Position numbers and translations under genes: made by a program. From CAZOZZ01 sp965262425 (GTDB taxonomy: Bacteria > Acidobacteriota > Terriglobia > 20CM-2-55-15): a DNA stretch of 64,000 nucleotides. The stretch covers positions 3,472,001-3,536,000 of the forward strand of contig OZ253536.1 in assembly GCA_965262425.1 (NCBI GenBank). Direction: 5' to 3'. Positions 45,901-53,160 of the stretch are shown here, one piece after another. How positions within the stretch are numbered: position 1 is the first letter of the stretch; each line of letters opens with the position of its first letter. A model generated the notes under the pieces. It was not told where the DNA came from. It searched no databases and was given only the letters and a program-made list of their open reading frames with translations.

Positions 45901-45983
45901 ACCCGTACTACTGGTCGGGGTTCACGGTAACGGGCAACCGGAGCGCCCTGCGATCTGGAGTCCCGGCGGGCGCGGGCTCCTAG
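42909..45983 (+). CDS. TPR-CHAT caspase-like peptidase, probably exported
   Basis: 1024 residues. The N-terminus MASRLSRTAGCVGMIAVVAL, continuing VSVRCAPRE, is a signal or anchor; its lipobox is imperfect because Arg precedes Cys. Tetratricopeptide repeats fill about residues 50-640. The C-terminal CHAT domain (about 760-1015) keeps the catalytic dyad: His875 in FHYAGHSAVDG and Cys921 in VVLSSCDSSVG. GAGAVVGSLWPVE and YYWSGFTVTGN complete the family pattern. CHAT proteins are caspase/separase-like proteases. A target near this locus is likely but unknown. It overlaps the convergent quinone oxidoreductase gene by four bases. Confidence 0.88.
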   Translation: MASRLSRTAGCVGMIAVVALVSVRCAPRESTEAIAERLIRGAFATSRPTGGRLFGFPYAQPASQNTTSEGLDQAGLLLATLRPDSVATNRLKTYIDIVRARWKKAAEQLRWQVSAYPDDPGFLNDLGVVYMEIGRRDAVYMFEALSLFEAASKVAPTAAEPAFNLVLTYRQLNQEQKAAAALDSYRTLDPAMDSVRELAAHQPRAERIAGDIRNLKKALSEGEARSAWITAEQNPDAWSQVLLEMTMGGNSFQGDGSAVHEVADRFAERFGDETGPAILLPLGSGHNDRVLAARKAVVEARSEYRARRYRESLRVLDHAANLLEGSDSEFDRLWIEIARADALIWDRQLDAARMILQSVVDSSRRNNFKWLLGRALTVYGTDYRLSGSRPDMIEHLEEALEVYESIGARGESTRARFYLANYLRFEGRTTDSLNMAHQALEVVPPNDHGRHYQLLWITGSNLALRGDPKQAAAYYVEAAVRAELANDPVGSAQINIELAEIYENDSRSDLADQHIQRAEASLGKRQSTDLVASLIDVIVTLGKSRILEGRGKSDEALNLLVEKLPLLDRESIETVYSHQYRSAMAETLLGAGRKEGARKQFDLAVRAVDREDDMFTSTARLAFDPRRRRVYESAIGFEFDEGNLEQAWEYAQRYRARLLEEMLGQYAPEHEGFADRVAAMSDRRAALGDTHLLEYTVLKDRLLVWLVSGTALEGYAYPIKRAALEESVGRFLAMVRTGTPADELAETSVELYQALIGPVSGLLQNTVSFAIVPDRILHRLPFGALRSPEGEYLLEEHPLVQTPNLAYFLSPESPRVNDPKQIAMGSRDLDVSIGQELEGLEESYDGLTSYNGFDVDRTLFLEALNGASLFHYAGHSAVDGTNAFRSSILLEGDDEGPNVISAADIASSRLAPDALVVLSSCDSSVGNSIGGAGVRGLTSAFLIAGAGAVVGSLWPVETVATKELMLRFHRNRAGGRSVVDALREAQLSFIQDFPEQAHPYYWSGFTVTGNRSALRSGVPAGAGS

Positions 45984-46948
45984 GGTATCAGCAGAACCTT
46001 CCCCGTAGTTTTCCGGCCCTCGAGTTGCCGGTGGGCTTCGGCGGCATCGGAAAGCGGAAACGTGTGCTCGATCCGCAGCTTCAGGTCCCCTGAAGCATGC
46101 CAGGCAAAGAGATCTTTGGTTCGTGACAGGAGATCTTCCCGTGTGGCCGCGTAGCTGGCCAGAGTAGGTCGTGTTATGTATAGAGATCCTTTTGCGGCCA
46201 GCGCACCCAGGTTAAACGGCGGAATCAGACCGCTGGCCTGTCCAAAGGCAACCATAATTCCGCGCGGCCGGAGGCAGTTCAGACCGCTGTCGAACGTCGC
46301 CTGCCCGACCGAGTCATAGACGACATGGACGCCCTTTCCCCCAGTCAGCCGTTGGACCTCGGTTTCGAAGTTTTGTTCGGTGTACATAATGACTTCGTCG
46401 GCTCCAGCCGCTCGGGCCAGTGCGGCTTTCTCCTCGGTGGACACGGTCCCATAGATAGTGGCCCCGATCTTCTTGGCCATCTGAATCAAGAGCAAACCCA
46501 CTCCACCGGCAGCCGCATGGATCAGGGCCGTGTCTCCCGCTTTCAGGGGATAAGTACTGTGGGTCAAGTAGTGTGCAGTCAGGCCCTGAAGCATGATTGC
46601 CGCTCCGGACCTGGAATCCATATTTTCGGGCAATCGGACCAGCTTCCAGGACGGAACCAGCGGGAGTTCGGAATAGGAACCCGGCGTCATTGCATATGCC
46701 ACGCGGTCGCCCACCTGGATGTCGTCTACATCGGGTCCTACGGCCTCGACCGTTCCAGCCCCCTCCATACCTGGCGTTAGCGGCGGTGCGATGGGATAAA
46801 GGCCCGTTCGATGATAGACGTCGATAAAGTTCACGCCGATCGCCTCGGCACGAATTACCGCTTCCCCCGGCCCGGGGTCGGGTGCCGGTACTTCCTCGTA
46901 TTTGAGGACCTCGGGCCCTCCATGTTCGTGTACTCGAATAGCTTTCAT
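45980..46948 (-). CDS. Zinc-independent quinone oxidoreductase (MDR family)
   Basis: 322 residues beginning MKAIRVHEHGGPEVLKYEEV, the classical QOR opening. It also has GVNFIDVYHRTGLY, the nucleotide loop HAAAGGVGLLLIQMAKKIGA and a C-terminal LEGRKTTGKVLLIP. The family reduces quinones or enals with NADPH and lacks the zinc ligands of alcohol dehydrogenases, as here. A GTG at 46960 could add four residues. The cellular substrate is unknown and no redox partner is adjacent. Confidence 0.9.
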   Translation of the reverse strand: MKAIRVHEHGGPEVLKYEEVPAPDPGPGEAVIRAEAIGVNFIDVYHRTGLYPIAPPLTPGMEGAGTVEAVGPDVDDIQVGDRVAYAMTPGSYSELPLVPSWKLVRLPENMDSRSGAAIMLQGLTAHYLTHSTYPLKAGDTALIHAAAGGVGLLLIQMAKKIGATIYGTVSTEEKAALARAAGADEVIMYTEQNFETEVQRLTGGKGVHVVYDSVGQATFDSGLNCLRPRGIMVAFGQASGLIPPFNLGALAAKGSLYITRPTLASYAATREDLLSRTKDLFAWHASGDLKLRIEHTFPLSDAAEAHRQLEGRKTTGKVLLIP

Positions 46949-47053
46949 AATGACGCTCACGTTAAGGCAGGCCGCTGCTCAAGGTCAAATACTTTGTCTC
47001 CCTCCCCACACAATCCCGCTGCCTCAAAATCCGAAATTGAAATTCGAACCCAC

Positions 47054-47072
47054 GTGAAGGACATTCCTTCAC
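47054..47072 (+). promoter_or_regulatory. Hairpin directly before the cNMP-domain remnant
   Basis: GTGAAGG-acatt-CCTTCAC ends 1-2 bases before an ATG at 47074. It could sequester the start of translation, but it may be decayed sequence because the gene it precedes is a fragment. Confidence 0.4.
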
Positions 47073-47079
47073 CATGCGT

Positions 47080-47408
47080 ATGGATGGAATCTGGGCCAAC
47101 ATCTTCAGGCTCGGCCAGACTGACGAAGGACTGAAGGAGATACTCCGGCGGGTCCCGATCTTCCGCGATCTGGGCAACCGGGAACTCGGGATCCTGACCC
47201 ACATTGTCCACACCCGGACCTACGGGCCAGAAGAAGTCACTCGCAAAACGTGGATCTGCACCCCCTCACCGTCATCCTGGTCCTTCTCATCGGGGGAGAA
47301 ATACTCGGCGTCCTGGGACTGTTGATCGCCGTGCCGGCCGCAGCAAGCGTCAAGATCATCTCTGCCGAGCTATACCGAAACTACTCCCAGAGGGCGGTGC
47401 TCATGTAA
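47080..47408 (+). pseudogene. Deletion scar: cNMP-binding domain 5' end joined to AI-2E transporter 3' end
   Basis: Positions about 47080-47235 encode MDGIWANIFRLGQTDEGLKE and then VPIFRDLGNRELGILTHIVH, the opening of a cyclic-nucleotide-binding domain. The frame then changes. Positions about 47241-47408 read VDLHPLTVILVLLIGGEILG, then VLGLLIAVPAAASVKII and a stop, the conserved C-terminal membrane end of AI-2E/PerM family permeases. The two halves belong to different families, so a deletion between two neighbouring genes is the simplest explanation. The 3' end overlaps the convergent cysteine synthase gene by 28 bases. Confidence 0.72.
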
Positions 47409-48328
47409 CGTTCACCGATATCGTTCAGGAGGGTGACGATCACACCCTCTTCGATGCGACGGGCCGTCTCATAGACCCCTTGGAGGTACGCGCCCGATGA
47501 CTGGCCGGCGAACAGGCCATGGCGGGCCATCAGGGAGCACATGCGGGCGGAGTCGTCGCTGGAAACGGGAACCTTGTGGTCGACGACACTGGTGTCGAGA
47601 ATCTTGGGGATGATGTCGCCTGGAGATTCCAGGGGCTTGAGGCCCTCGATTCCGGGGAAGTCCTCGGGCACGATCTGAACGATTTCGATACCGGGCAGCT
47701 CTTTCTTAAGGCGGCGACCGACGCCGGTCAGCGTCCCGCCGGTTCCAATTCCGGACACGAAGTGCGTGATGCTGTCCCCAATCTGTTCCAGGATCTCGAC
47801 CGCCGTCGTGTCGTAGTGCGCTTGCCAGTTGTTATCGTTCGAATACTGATCGCAGTGGAAGAAGCGATCGGTATTGGACGCCGCAATCCGATGACATTCA
47901 CGAAGCGCCTCGTCGTAGCCTTCGAGCGGATCGGTCTGGATGAGCGTCGCCCCGTGAGCCTGAATGCGCAGCTTGCGTTCCTTGCTCGCATTCCCCGGCA
48001 CAACGATGTGAACCGGAACCTTCATCATCGCGCCGATCATCGCGTAGGCAATGCCGGCGTTTCCCGAACTGGAATCGAGCACGGCACGACCACCCTCGAG
48101 TTCACCCGCCAGCATCGCTTCGAGGAGCATCCGGCGGACAGGCCGATCCTTCAGGCTGCCACCCGGATTGGTGAATTCGGCCTTCGCAAAAACCCGGACG
48201 CCAGGGAACTCTTCGCTGAAACAAAAGATCTCCACCATCCTGGTGTTCCCTACAAGACTCAAAGCCGGATAGCGCTCGTGAAACTCCAGGTATCGCTCTT
48301 CTGTCGGAATCGTTGCAGACAAGTTCAT
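47381..48328 (-). CDS. PLP-dependent cysteine synthase-family enzyme
   Basis: 315 residues of fold-type II PLP enzyme. The lysine site is FTNPGGSLKDRPVRRML, the substrate loop SSSGNAGIAYA, and the phosphate loop GIGTGGTLTG. It resembles O-acetylserine or O-phosphoserine sulfhydrylases (CysK/CysM group) but has an N-terminal extension of about 20 residues before the conserved YPALSLVGNTRMVEI. The sulfur source and acceptor are not decidable from sequence. A second family member with CBS domains lies at 50886-52259. Confidence 0.85.
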   Translation of the reverse strand: MNLSATIPTEERYLEFHERYPALSLVGNTRMVEIFCFSEEFPGVRVFAKAEFTNPGGSLKDRPVRRMLLEAMLAGELEGGRAVLDSSSGNAGIAYAMIGAMMKVPVHIVVPGNASKERKLRIQAHGATLIQTDPLEGYDEALRECHRIAASNTDRFFHCDQYSNDNNWQAHYDTTAVEILEQIGDSITHFVSGIGTGGTLTGVGRRLKKELPGIEIVQIVPEDFPGIEGLKPLESPGDIIPKILDTSVVDHKVPVSSDDSARMCSLMARHGLFAGQSSGAYLQGVYETARRIEEGVIVTLLNDIGERYMSTALWE

Positions 48329-48449
48329 AGATAGACGAGTTTACCGCAAATCAGGAAGAGGCGGTCCTTACCGAGATCACGTATTTGGCGCAGATTGGCG
48401 GGGGTCCGCGGTCCGAACTCCGGGGTCGGGGGCGGAACAGCGGGGGGAC

Positions 48450-48683
48450 CTATTGTGCCAAAACCTGCCGGAGACGAGACCAGGCACGTCGCCAGTAGGA
48501 TTCTTCGGGGGAGACGATGATGTCCTCGTCATCCACACGGTAAGCACGCTTCTTCGCGAGTTGTTTGACCGTCTCGTGGTAGGCGAAGACGTTGCAGTGA
48601 ACACACCGCAACAGAGGGGCGTGGACTTCAAGCAGGGGCAGGAAGAGGTGGTCGGTGGATTTGCAGATCGACGGCTCTTGCAC
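48450..48683 (-). CDS. Possible small CxxC protein
   Basis: A GTG-started 77-residue frame with HAPLLRCVHCNVFAYHETVK and RAYRVDDEDIIVSPEESYWR then RAWSRLRQVLAQ. The composition looks protein-like and there is one CxxC pair. No ribosome site stands out and no family is recognised. The opposite strand is also open here, so confidence is limited. Confidence 0.4.
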   Translation of the reverse strand: MQEPSICKSTDHLFLPLLEVHAPLLRCVHCNVFAYHETVKQLAKKRAYRVDDEDIIVSPEESYWRRAWSRLRQVLAQ

Positions 48684-48920
48684 ACCCCATGGTCACACAT
48701 CGATGGACAAGACTGGACCCAGTGCCCCTGTCGGCTCCAAGGTTTCTGGTGCGAGGCTGTCATCGATCGGATTTAACCCTACGACTTCATCGCGCGACCG
48801 GCACGTAATTGTTTGACGTCTACGTAACCTTAAGCTATAAACAACTCAATACCTGTAAATAGATAGCGAGCCTCATCTCGCTGTCTGGAAGAGGATTCCG
48901 CTCAGGCGAAGGAGGGACAG

Positions 48921-49178
48921 ATGGACACCTTTGTCGGTAGTCTTGATGCTCTAAAGGGTCTCGTGGAAAAAACCGGTCACAGGGGCGCGTGGTCCGTCAT
49001 CGCCCACGGGTACGAGTTCAGGTCGAACGACGGTGTAGTCCTGGACTGGTTTCCCAGCCTGACCAATGAGATTCGCTACCAGGGTCCGATTGAGGCCCGA
49101 GCGCGTTTCCGTCATACACTTGCCGCAGGAAATCCCAGAGCCAGATCCAGTGCCGCTCGACCCCGACCCCGAGCCTGA
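48921..49178 (+). CDS. Hypothetical protein, possibly frameshifted and cut by a MITE
   Basis: The ATG at 48921 follows GAAGGAGGGACAG, a strong ribosome site. The product begins MDTFVGSLDALKGLVEKTGH and continues GAWSVIAHGYEFRSNDGVVL, plausible for a globular protein to about residue 65. It then turns into Arg/Ala/Pro-rich sequence. A neighbouring frame instead gives PEPDPVPLDPDPEPESEGRE, so a frameshift near 49110-49140 is likely. The original 3' end may have been replaced by the MITE starting at 49276. Confidence 0.5.
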   Translation: MDTFVGSLDALKGLVEKTGHRGAWSVIAHGYEFRSNDGVVLDWFPSLTNEIRYQGPIEARARFRHTLAAGNPRARSSAARPRPRA

Positions 49179-49299
49179 GTCGGAAGGCCGAGAGTCCTTA
49201 CGCAGATTGCGCGAACTTCACAGATGGGAGTCCGAAGGCTGTTCGTTGCCCGCGGCTCACTCCCACCCAATAGCGCTAGGAGCCTGCTCGGCAGAAGGG

Positions 49300-50739
49300 G
49301 AAAGTGTGCCAATCTTAGTTGGAAATTGAAACGGCTCCAAACCCTATGGTTTGATGGTATTGGAAGAAACAACATCAAGCCTGTAAGAGAAAGGAGCCGA
49401 GATGAGCAGTCTGTTACGTTCGGTGAAGAAACGCAAGAAGTCGCGTGTGCTGGGTGAGGTCGAGGTCCTGAGCCGGGAGGAATACTCGGGACTGGAATTG
49501 GACTCGAAGGTGGAGATGATTCGGGCGTTGATCCCACTGGGGTTGATGCACGTGGAGGAGTTGCTCGACGAGGAAGTGAAGGCGTTGGCGGGTGAGCGAT
49601 ACGCGCGAAAGGAGGCGACGTTGAGGGGCCGGCGACACGGGAGTAATCCGGGGACCGTGGGCTCGGGGGCCAGCGGGTGCCGGTTCGGGTGCCTCGAGTG
49701 CGCAGCGTGGCGGGCGGGGAGATTCCGCTTCGGAGCTACGAGGAACTCAGTCCGGATGGCGCGGTGAACGAACTGCTTCTCAGACGTGTGCTTTATGGGA
49801 TCTCCTGCCGGAACTACGAGTCGGCCGCGGAAGCGATTCCAGGAGCCATCGGATTGTCGAGCTCGACGGTGTCTCGAGGATTCGTCCAGGCGAGTGGGGC
49901 GAAACTTCGGGAGATGCAGGAGCGGGATCTGTCGGCCGAGGACGTGGTGGCGATCTTCCTGGACGGGAAAATGTTTGCCGACGCCACGATGGTTGTGGCC
50001 CTGGGCATCACAATTACGGGCGACAAACGCTTCTTAGGCTTCGTGGAGACGAGTACGGAGAACGAGCAGGTACTGACTCCGTTTCTCCGTTCATTGATGG
50101 AGCGAGGCCTGGACATCTCTGAAGGCGTGCTGGTGATCGTCGACGGCGGCAAAGGTCTGCGCGCGGCAGTCAAGCGGGCATTCGGTAATCGAGCCCTGGT
50201 CCAACGCTGCCAATGGCACAAACGCGAGAACGTGGTGAGCTACCTGTCGAAGACCGAGCAAGCCGCGTGGCGCAAGCGGCTTCAGCGTGCGTACCAGCGC
50301 CCGGAGTACAACGAAGCCCGGGCGGCCCTCGAACAGCTCCATGGAGAGCTCGAGGAGCGAAACCAATCGGCCGCTACGAGCCTTGAGGAAGGCCTGGAGG
50401 AGACCCTCACGTTGCATCGACTCGGCGTGTACGGGGTCCTGGGCCGTTCGTTCAAGACGACGAATTGCTTGGAATCGGTCAATGCCCTCGTCGAGGAAAG
50501 GTGCGCGAAGGTCGATCATTGGAAGAACTCGAGCCAGCGGCAGCGCTGGTTGGCGACGGCGCTCATCGACATCGAACCACGCTTGAGGAAGGTGATCGGC
50601 TACCGTCATCTTCCAAAGCTCCGCGAAGCCCTCAGGCGGGAGCTGAAGATTGAGGCGAAGACGTCGACGAGATCGAAGAAGAAGGTTGCGTGACCAATCG
50701 TGAGCCGTGGAGAGTTTCAACTAAGAATGGGATTGACTC
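49300..50739. mobile_element. IS256-family insertion sequence, copy 2 (1440 bp, defective)
   Basis: Flanked by the 8-bp direct repeat CAGAAGGG (49292-49299 and 50740-50747). Ends are identical to copy 1 at 30077-31517. It is one base shorter: GGGG at 30436-30439 is GGG at 49659-49661. It is nested inside a MITE and is therefore the younger of the two insertions here. Confidence 0.93.
49402..50693 (+). pseudogene. IS256-family transposase, frameshifted
   Basis: The first 90 or so codons match copy 1 exactly up to GSNPGTVG. Loss of one G in the run at 49659-49661 then shifts the frame, giving an early stop near 49767. The remaining 338 codons, including all three catalytic acidic residues, are intact in the next frame from 49677. 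Programmed frameshifting is unlikely because copy 1 is a single open frame. Confidence 0.9.
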
Positions 50740-50885
50740 CAGAAGGGATCGTAACGAGAAAGTGGAGAATCGAGGCCAGATTTTCCCGATTTTGAGGCGA
50801 ACAGTGGTTCTATTCAACGAAAAATCGGGGAAATATGGACCGATTATACCGCTTTCGCAGTAGATCTCTTCTGCCGCGCAGGCTC

Positions 50886-52259
50886 CTAGCTGGTCTGTAA
50901 CCTGGTCAGAAACAGAATCAGGTCGGACTTCGTAATGATGTCGAAGCTCTTGCCGGCTTCGATCAGTACGGCGGTCGTCTCATTCTTCATGTGTTCGGCG
51001 ACCATGTTGAGCGACGCGTCGGGCGGCAGGACAGGAAACGGTGGTTCCATGTGTTCGGCCACGGGCTTAGACTTGGCCGCGGGATTGGACACGAGAATCT
51101 CCAGGATTCGACCCTCGCTGATGCTCCCGACCACACCGCCACCTTCGATGATTGGCAACTGAGAGATGTCATGCTCCTTCATCAGGTTGACGGCTGTGTC
51201 AATGGAAGTCGCCAGAGGGATGGAAAAGATCGTCTCGGCACGGCGTACCTTGCCTTGAAGAACCTGGTCGACCCGCACATTGAGGGCCGGCTCCAGATAC
51301 TGGTTTTCCCTCATCCAGTTGTCGTTGTAGATCTTACTTAAGTAGCGTGTTCCTGAATCGGGAATGATGACAACCATCAGGTCGTCTTCCCGAAGTTTCC
51401 GGGCACAGATCAATGCAATGTGAACCGCCGAGCCGGCCGACCCACCCGCGAACATCCCTTCGGATCGGGCCAGCTTCCGGGTCATCAGGAACGAGTCCTT
51501 GTCGGAAACTTCATGGAGCTCGTCGATGACGGAAAAATCGACATTCGCGGGTTTCTCGTCCTGCCCGATACCCTCCACTTTGTATGGTTGTGGTTCCGGC
51601 CGCTTTCCGGTCTTGAACATCCCGGCAAATATCGAACCGACCGGGTCCACACCTATCACACGAATGTCCGGGTTCTTTTCCTTCAGAAACCGGGCCGTTC
51701 CGCTGATCGTCCCTCCCGTGCCAACACCGATCACGACATGTGTGACCTTCCCCTCGGTCTGTTCCCAGATCTCAGGTCCGGTCGTTTCGTAATGTGCCTC
51801 GCTGTTGGCCATGTTTTCGTATTGATTCGGGAAGTGGCTGTTGGGAATTTCGTGATTCAGGCGCTCGGCGACCGAGTGATAGCTTCTCGGGTCGTGGTGC
51901 TCCACCTGGGTGGGGGTGACGATCACTTCCGCGCCGAGTGCCCGGAGTCCGTCGATCTTTTCCTGACTCATCTTGTCCGGCATCGTAAAAATGCACGAGT
52001 ATCCTTTTACGGCGGCCGCCAGCGCCAGCCCCATACCCGTGTTGCCCGACGTTCCTTCGATCAAAGTCCCCCCGGGGCTGACCTGGCCGGCCGCCTCAGC
52101 GGCCTCGACCATCTTGAGGCCGATGCGGTCCTTGACGCTTCCTCCCGGGTTCATATACTCCAACTTCGCCAGGATGGTTGGCTTGAGTCCGCGGGCAACG
52201 CCGTTCAAGCGAACCAGGGGGGTATTTCCGACAGTTCCCAGGATGTTTTCGTGCCACAT
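50886..52259 (-). CDS. Cystathionine beta-synthase-like enzyme with C-terminal CBS pair
   Basis: 457 residues. The PLP catalytic domain covers about 1-320 with NPGGSVKDRIGLKM (PLP lysine), EGTSGNTGMGLALA and GVGTGGTISGTARF. Two CBS motifs follow (about 335-455), which in this family may bind adenosyl ligands. It makes cystathionine from homocysteine and serine or acts as a cysteine synthase. It lies 23 bases after an MTHFR-like gene, linking it to one-carbon and sulfur-amino-acid metabolism. Its stop codon TAG lies on the TA of a MITE end, so the element abuts the gene without changing the protein. Confidence 0.9.
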   Translation of the reverse strand: MWHENILGTVGNTPLVRLNGVARGLKPTILAKLEYMNPGGSVKDRIGLKMVEAAEAAGQVSPGGTLIEGTSGNTGMGLALAAAVKGYSCIFTMPDKMSQEKIDGLRALGAEVIVTPTQVEHHDPRSYHSVAERLNHEIPNSHFPNQYENMANSEAHYETTGPEIWEQTEGKVTHVVIGVGTGGTISGTARFLKEKNPDIRVIGVDPVGSIFAGMFKTGKRPEPQPYKVEGIGQDEKPANVDFSVIDELHEVSDKDSFLMTRKLARSEGMFAGGSAGSAVHIALICARKLREDDLMVVIIPDSGTRYLSKIYNDNWMRENQYLEPALNVRVDQVLQGKVRRAETIFSIPLATSIDTAVNLMKEHDISQLPIIEGGGVVGSISEGRILEILVSNPAAKSKPVAEHMEPPFPVLPPDASLNMVAEHMKNETTAVLIEAGKSFDIITKSDLILFLTRLQTS

Positions 52260-52282
52260 GGTGATTCCTCGTCCTTCCTCTA

Positions 52283-53158
52283 CTATGATGCGGGGCTCGA
52301 AACCAGAGTCTCGATGCGACGAAGTCTTCCCTCGACATCCGTACTCGGAAGGTTGCTGACATAAATGTTCTTCATCCCACGCCGCAACAGCGTCTTGATG
52401 CTGTGGGCGCAGATCTCTTCGGCGCTACAGCCGCGATCGAAATCCGCTTTCAATTCATCGACAGGCACCGGGAAGAATGTCTTCAGCAGGTCCAGCGTCT
52501 TCGGGTTCGCACTACGATAATAGAAGACTCCAAAGACGCCGGGCATCTGTACACCCCGCGCCGCGCATTCGTCCAGAAATCGGTCGAGCCCGTCCGTCTG
52601 GTAATGCGAAACGATCTGGGCCAGGTAGAAATCGGCGGAATAGTCCGGATCCACCATGAACTCGACCTGTTTGATGCCGCCGTGGGGATTGGCCCACGCT
52701 CCCAACGTCAAGCCGGGCACAAGATCGCGGATCATCTTTCGCAACTGATAGGCATGTTCGACGCAACGGGACACGACGTCGGAACGATCACCCCCCAGGA
52801 CCACCAACGCACGAAATCCGATAGCGTAGGCTCTCTGGGCAAACTCGAGACAGTACTCCAGCGGGTGCTTAGCGGTCAGGATCGGGACAATCAGGGAGCG
52901 GTCGGCGTCGCTGCCAAGATTGATGATGACATGGCGCAGGTTCTGTTCCTCACGTCGGCCGGTCGAGCCGTCCGTCATGAAAACGAATCGGTTCAGCGAA
53001 GTAATCTTTCGGATGAAGTGGTTGCTGTCAATCCAGGCGTCGAGGCTCCGCTCGAGAGACATGTCCATCTGTGGCGGGCACCACTCGACGTTGGACAGGG
53101 GTTGCTTCGGATCGTTTAGTGCTTTGAGAAAGGACATTCGGGCCGACTCGCCGTTCAC
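52283..53158 (-). CDS. Methylenetetrahydrofolate reductase-like protein
   Basis: 291 residues with MTHFR-type barrel features: VEWCPPQMDMSLERSLDAWI at the start (substrate glutamate region), FRALVVLGGDRSD, QVEFMVDPDYSADFYLAQIV and PGVFGVFYYRSANPKTL. MTHFR makes 5-methyl-tetrahydrofolate for methionine synthesis. The sequence is divergent from MetF, so a related flavin or folate enzyme is possible. A GTG at 53158 directly follows the WYL gene stop; an ATG at 53137 is the alternative start. It is co-oriented with the cystathionine beta-synthase gene. Confidence 0.72.
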   Translation of the reverse strand: MNGESARMSFLKALNDPKQPLSNVEWCPPQMDMSLERSLDAWIDSNHFIRKITSLNRFVFMTDGSTGRREEQNLRHVIINLGSDADRSLIVPILTAKHPLEYCLEFAQRAYAIGFRALVVLGGDRSDVVSRCVEHAYQLRKMIRDLVPGLTLGAWANPHGGIKQVEFMVDPDYSADFYLAQIVSHYQTDGLDRFLDECAARGVQMPGVFGVFYYRSANPKTLDLLKTFFPVPVDELKADFDRGCSAEEICAHSIKTLLRRGMKNIYVSNLPSTDVEGRLRRIETLVSSPAS

Positions 53159-53160
53159 TC

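Larger units (their letters stand above)
49276..50889. mobile_element. MITE, CTAGGAGCCTGC family, copy 2, interrupted by IS256-family element
   Basis: The left end CTAGGAGCCTGCTCGGCAGA (49276-) and right end CTTCTGCCGCGCAGGCTCCT (ending at 50889) match copy 1 at 33024-33189 with few differences. Subtracting the nested IS and one 8-bp duplication leaves 166 bp, exactly the length of copy 1. The right TA (50886-50888 as CTA) supplies the stop codon of the adjacent cystathionine beta-synthase gene. Confidence 0.85.

Noticed and set aside
42909..45983. Type III-E CRISPR (gRAMP/Craspase) system
   Set aside because: No CRISPR array, no gRAMP-like giant effector and no Cas1/Cas2 in the window. Only the TPR-CHAT and sigma/anti-sigma resemblance remains.
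49402..50693. Programmed frameshifting in the second IS256 copy
   Set aside because: The first copy encodes the same protein in one frame and the IS256 family does not normally need frameshifting. A simple deletion in a G run explains it.
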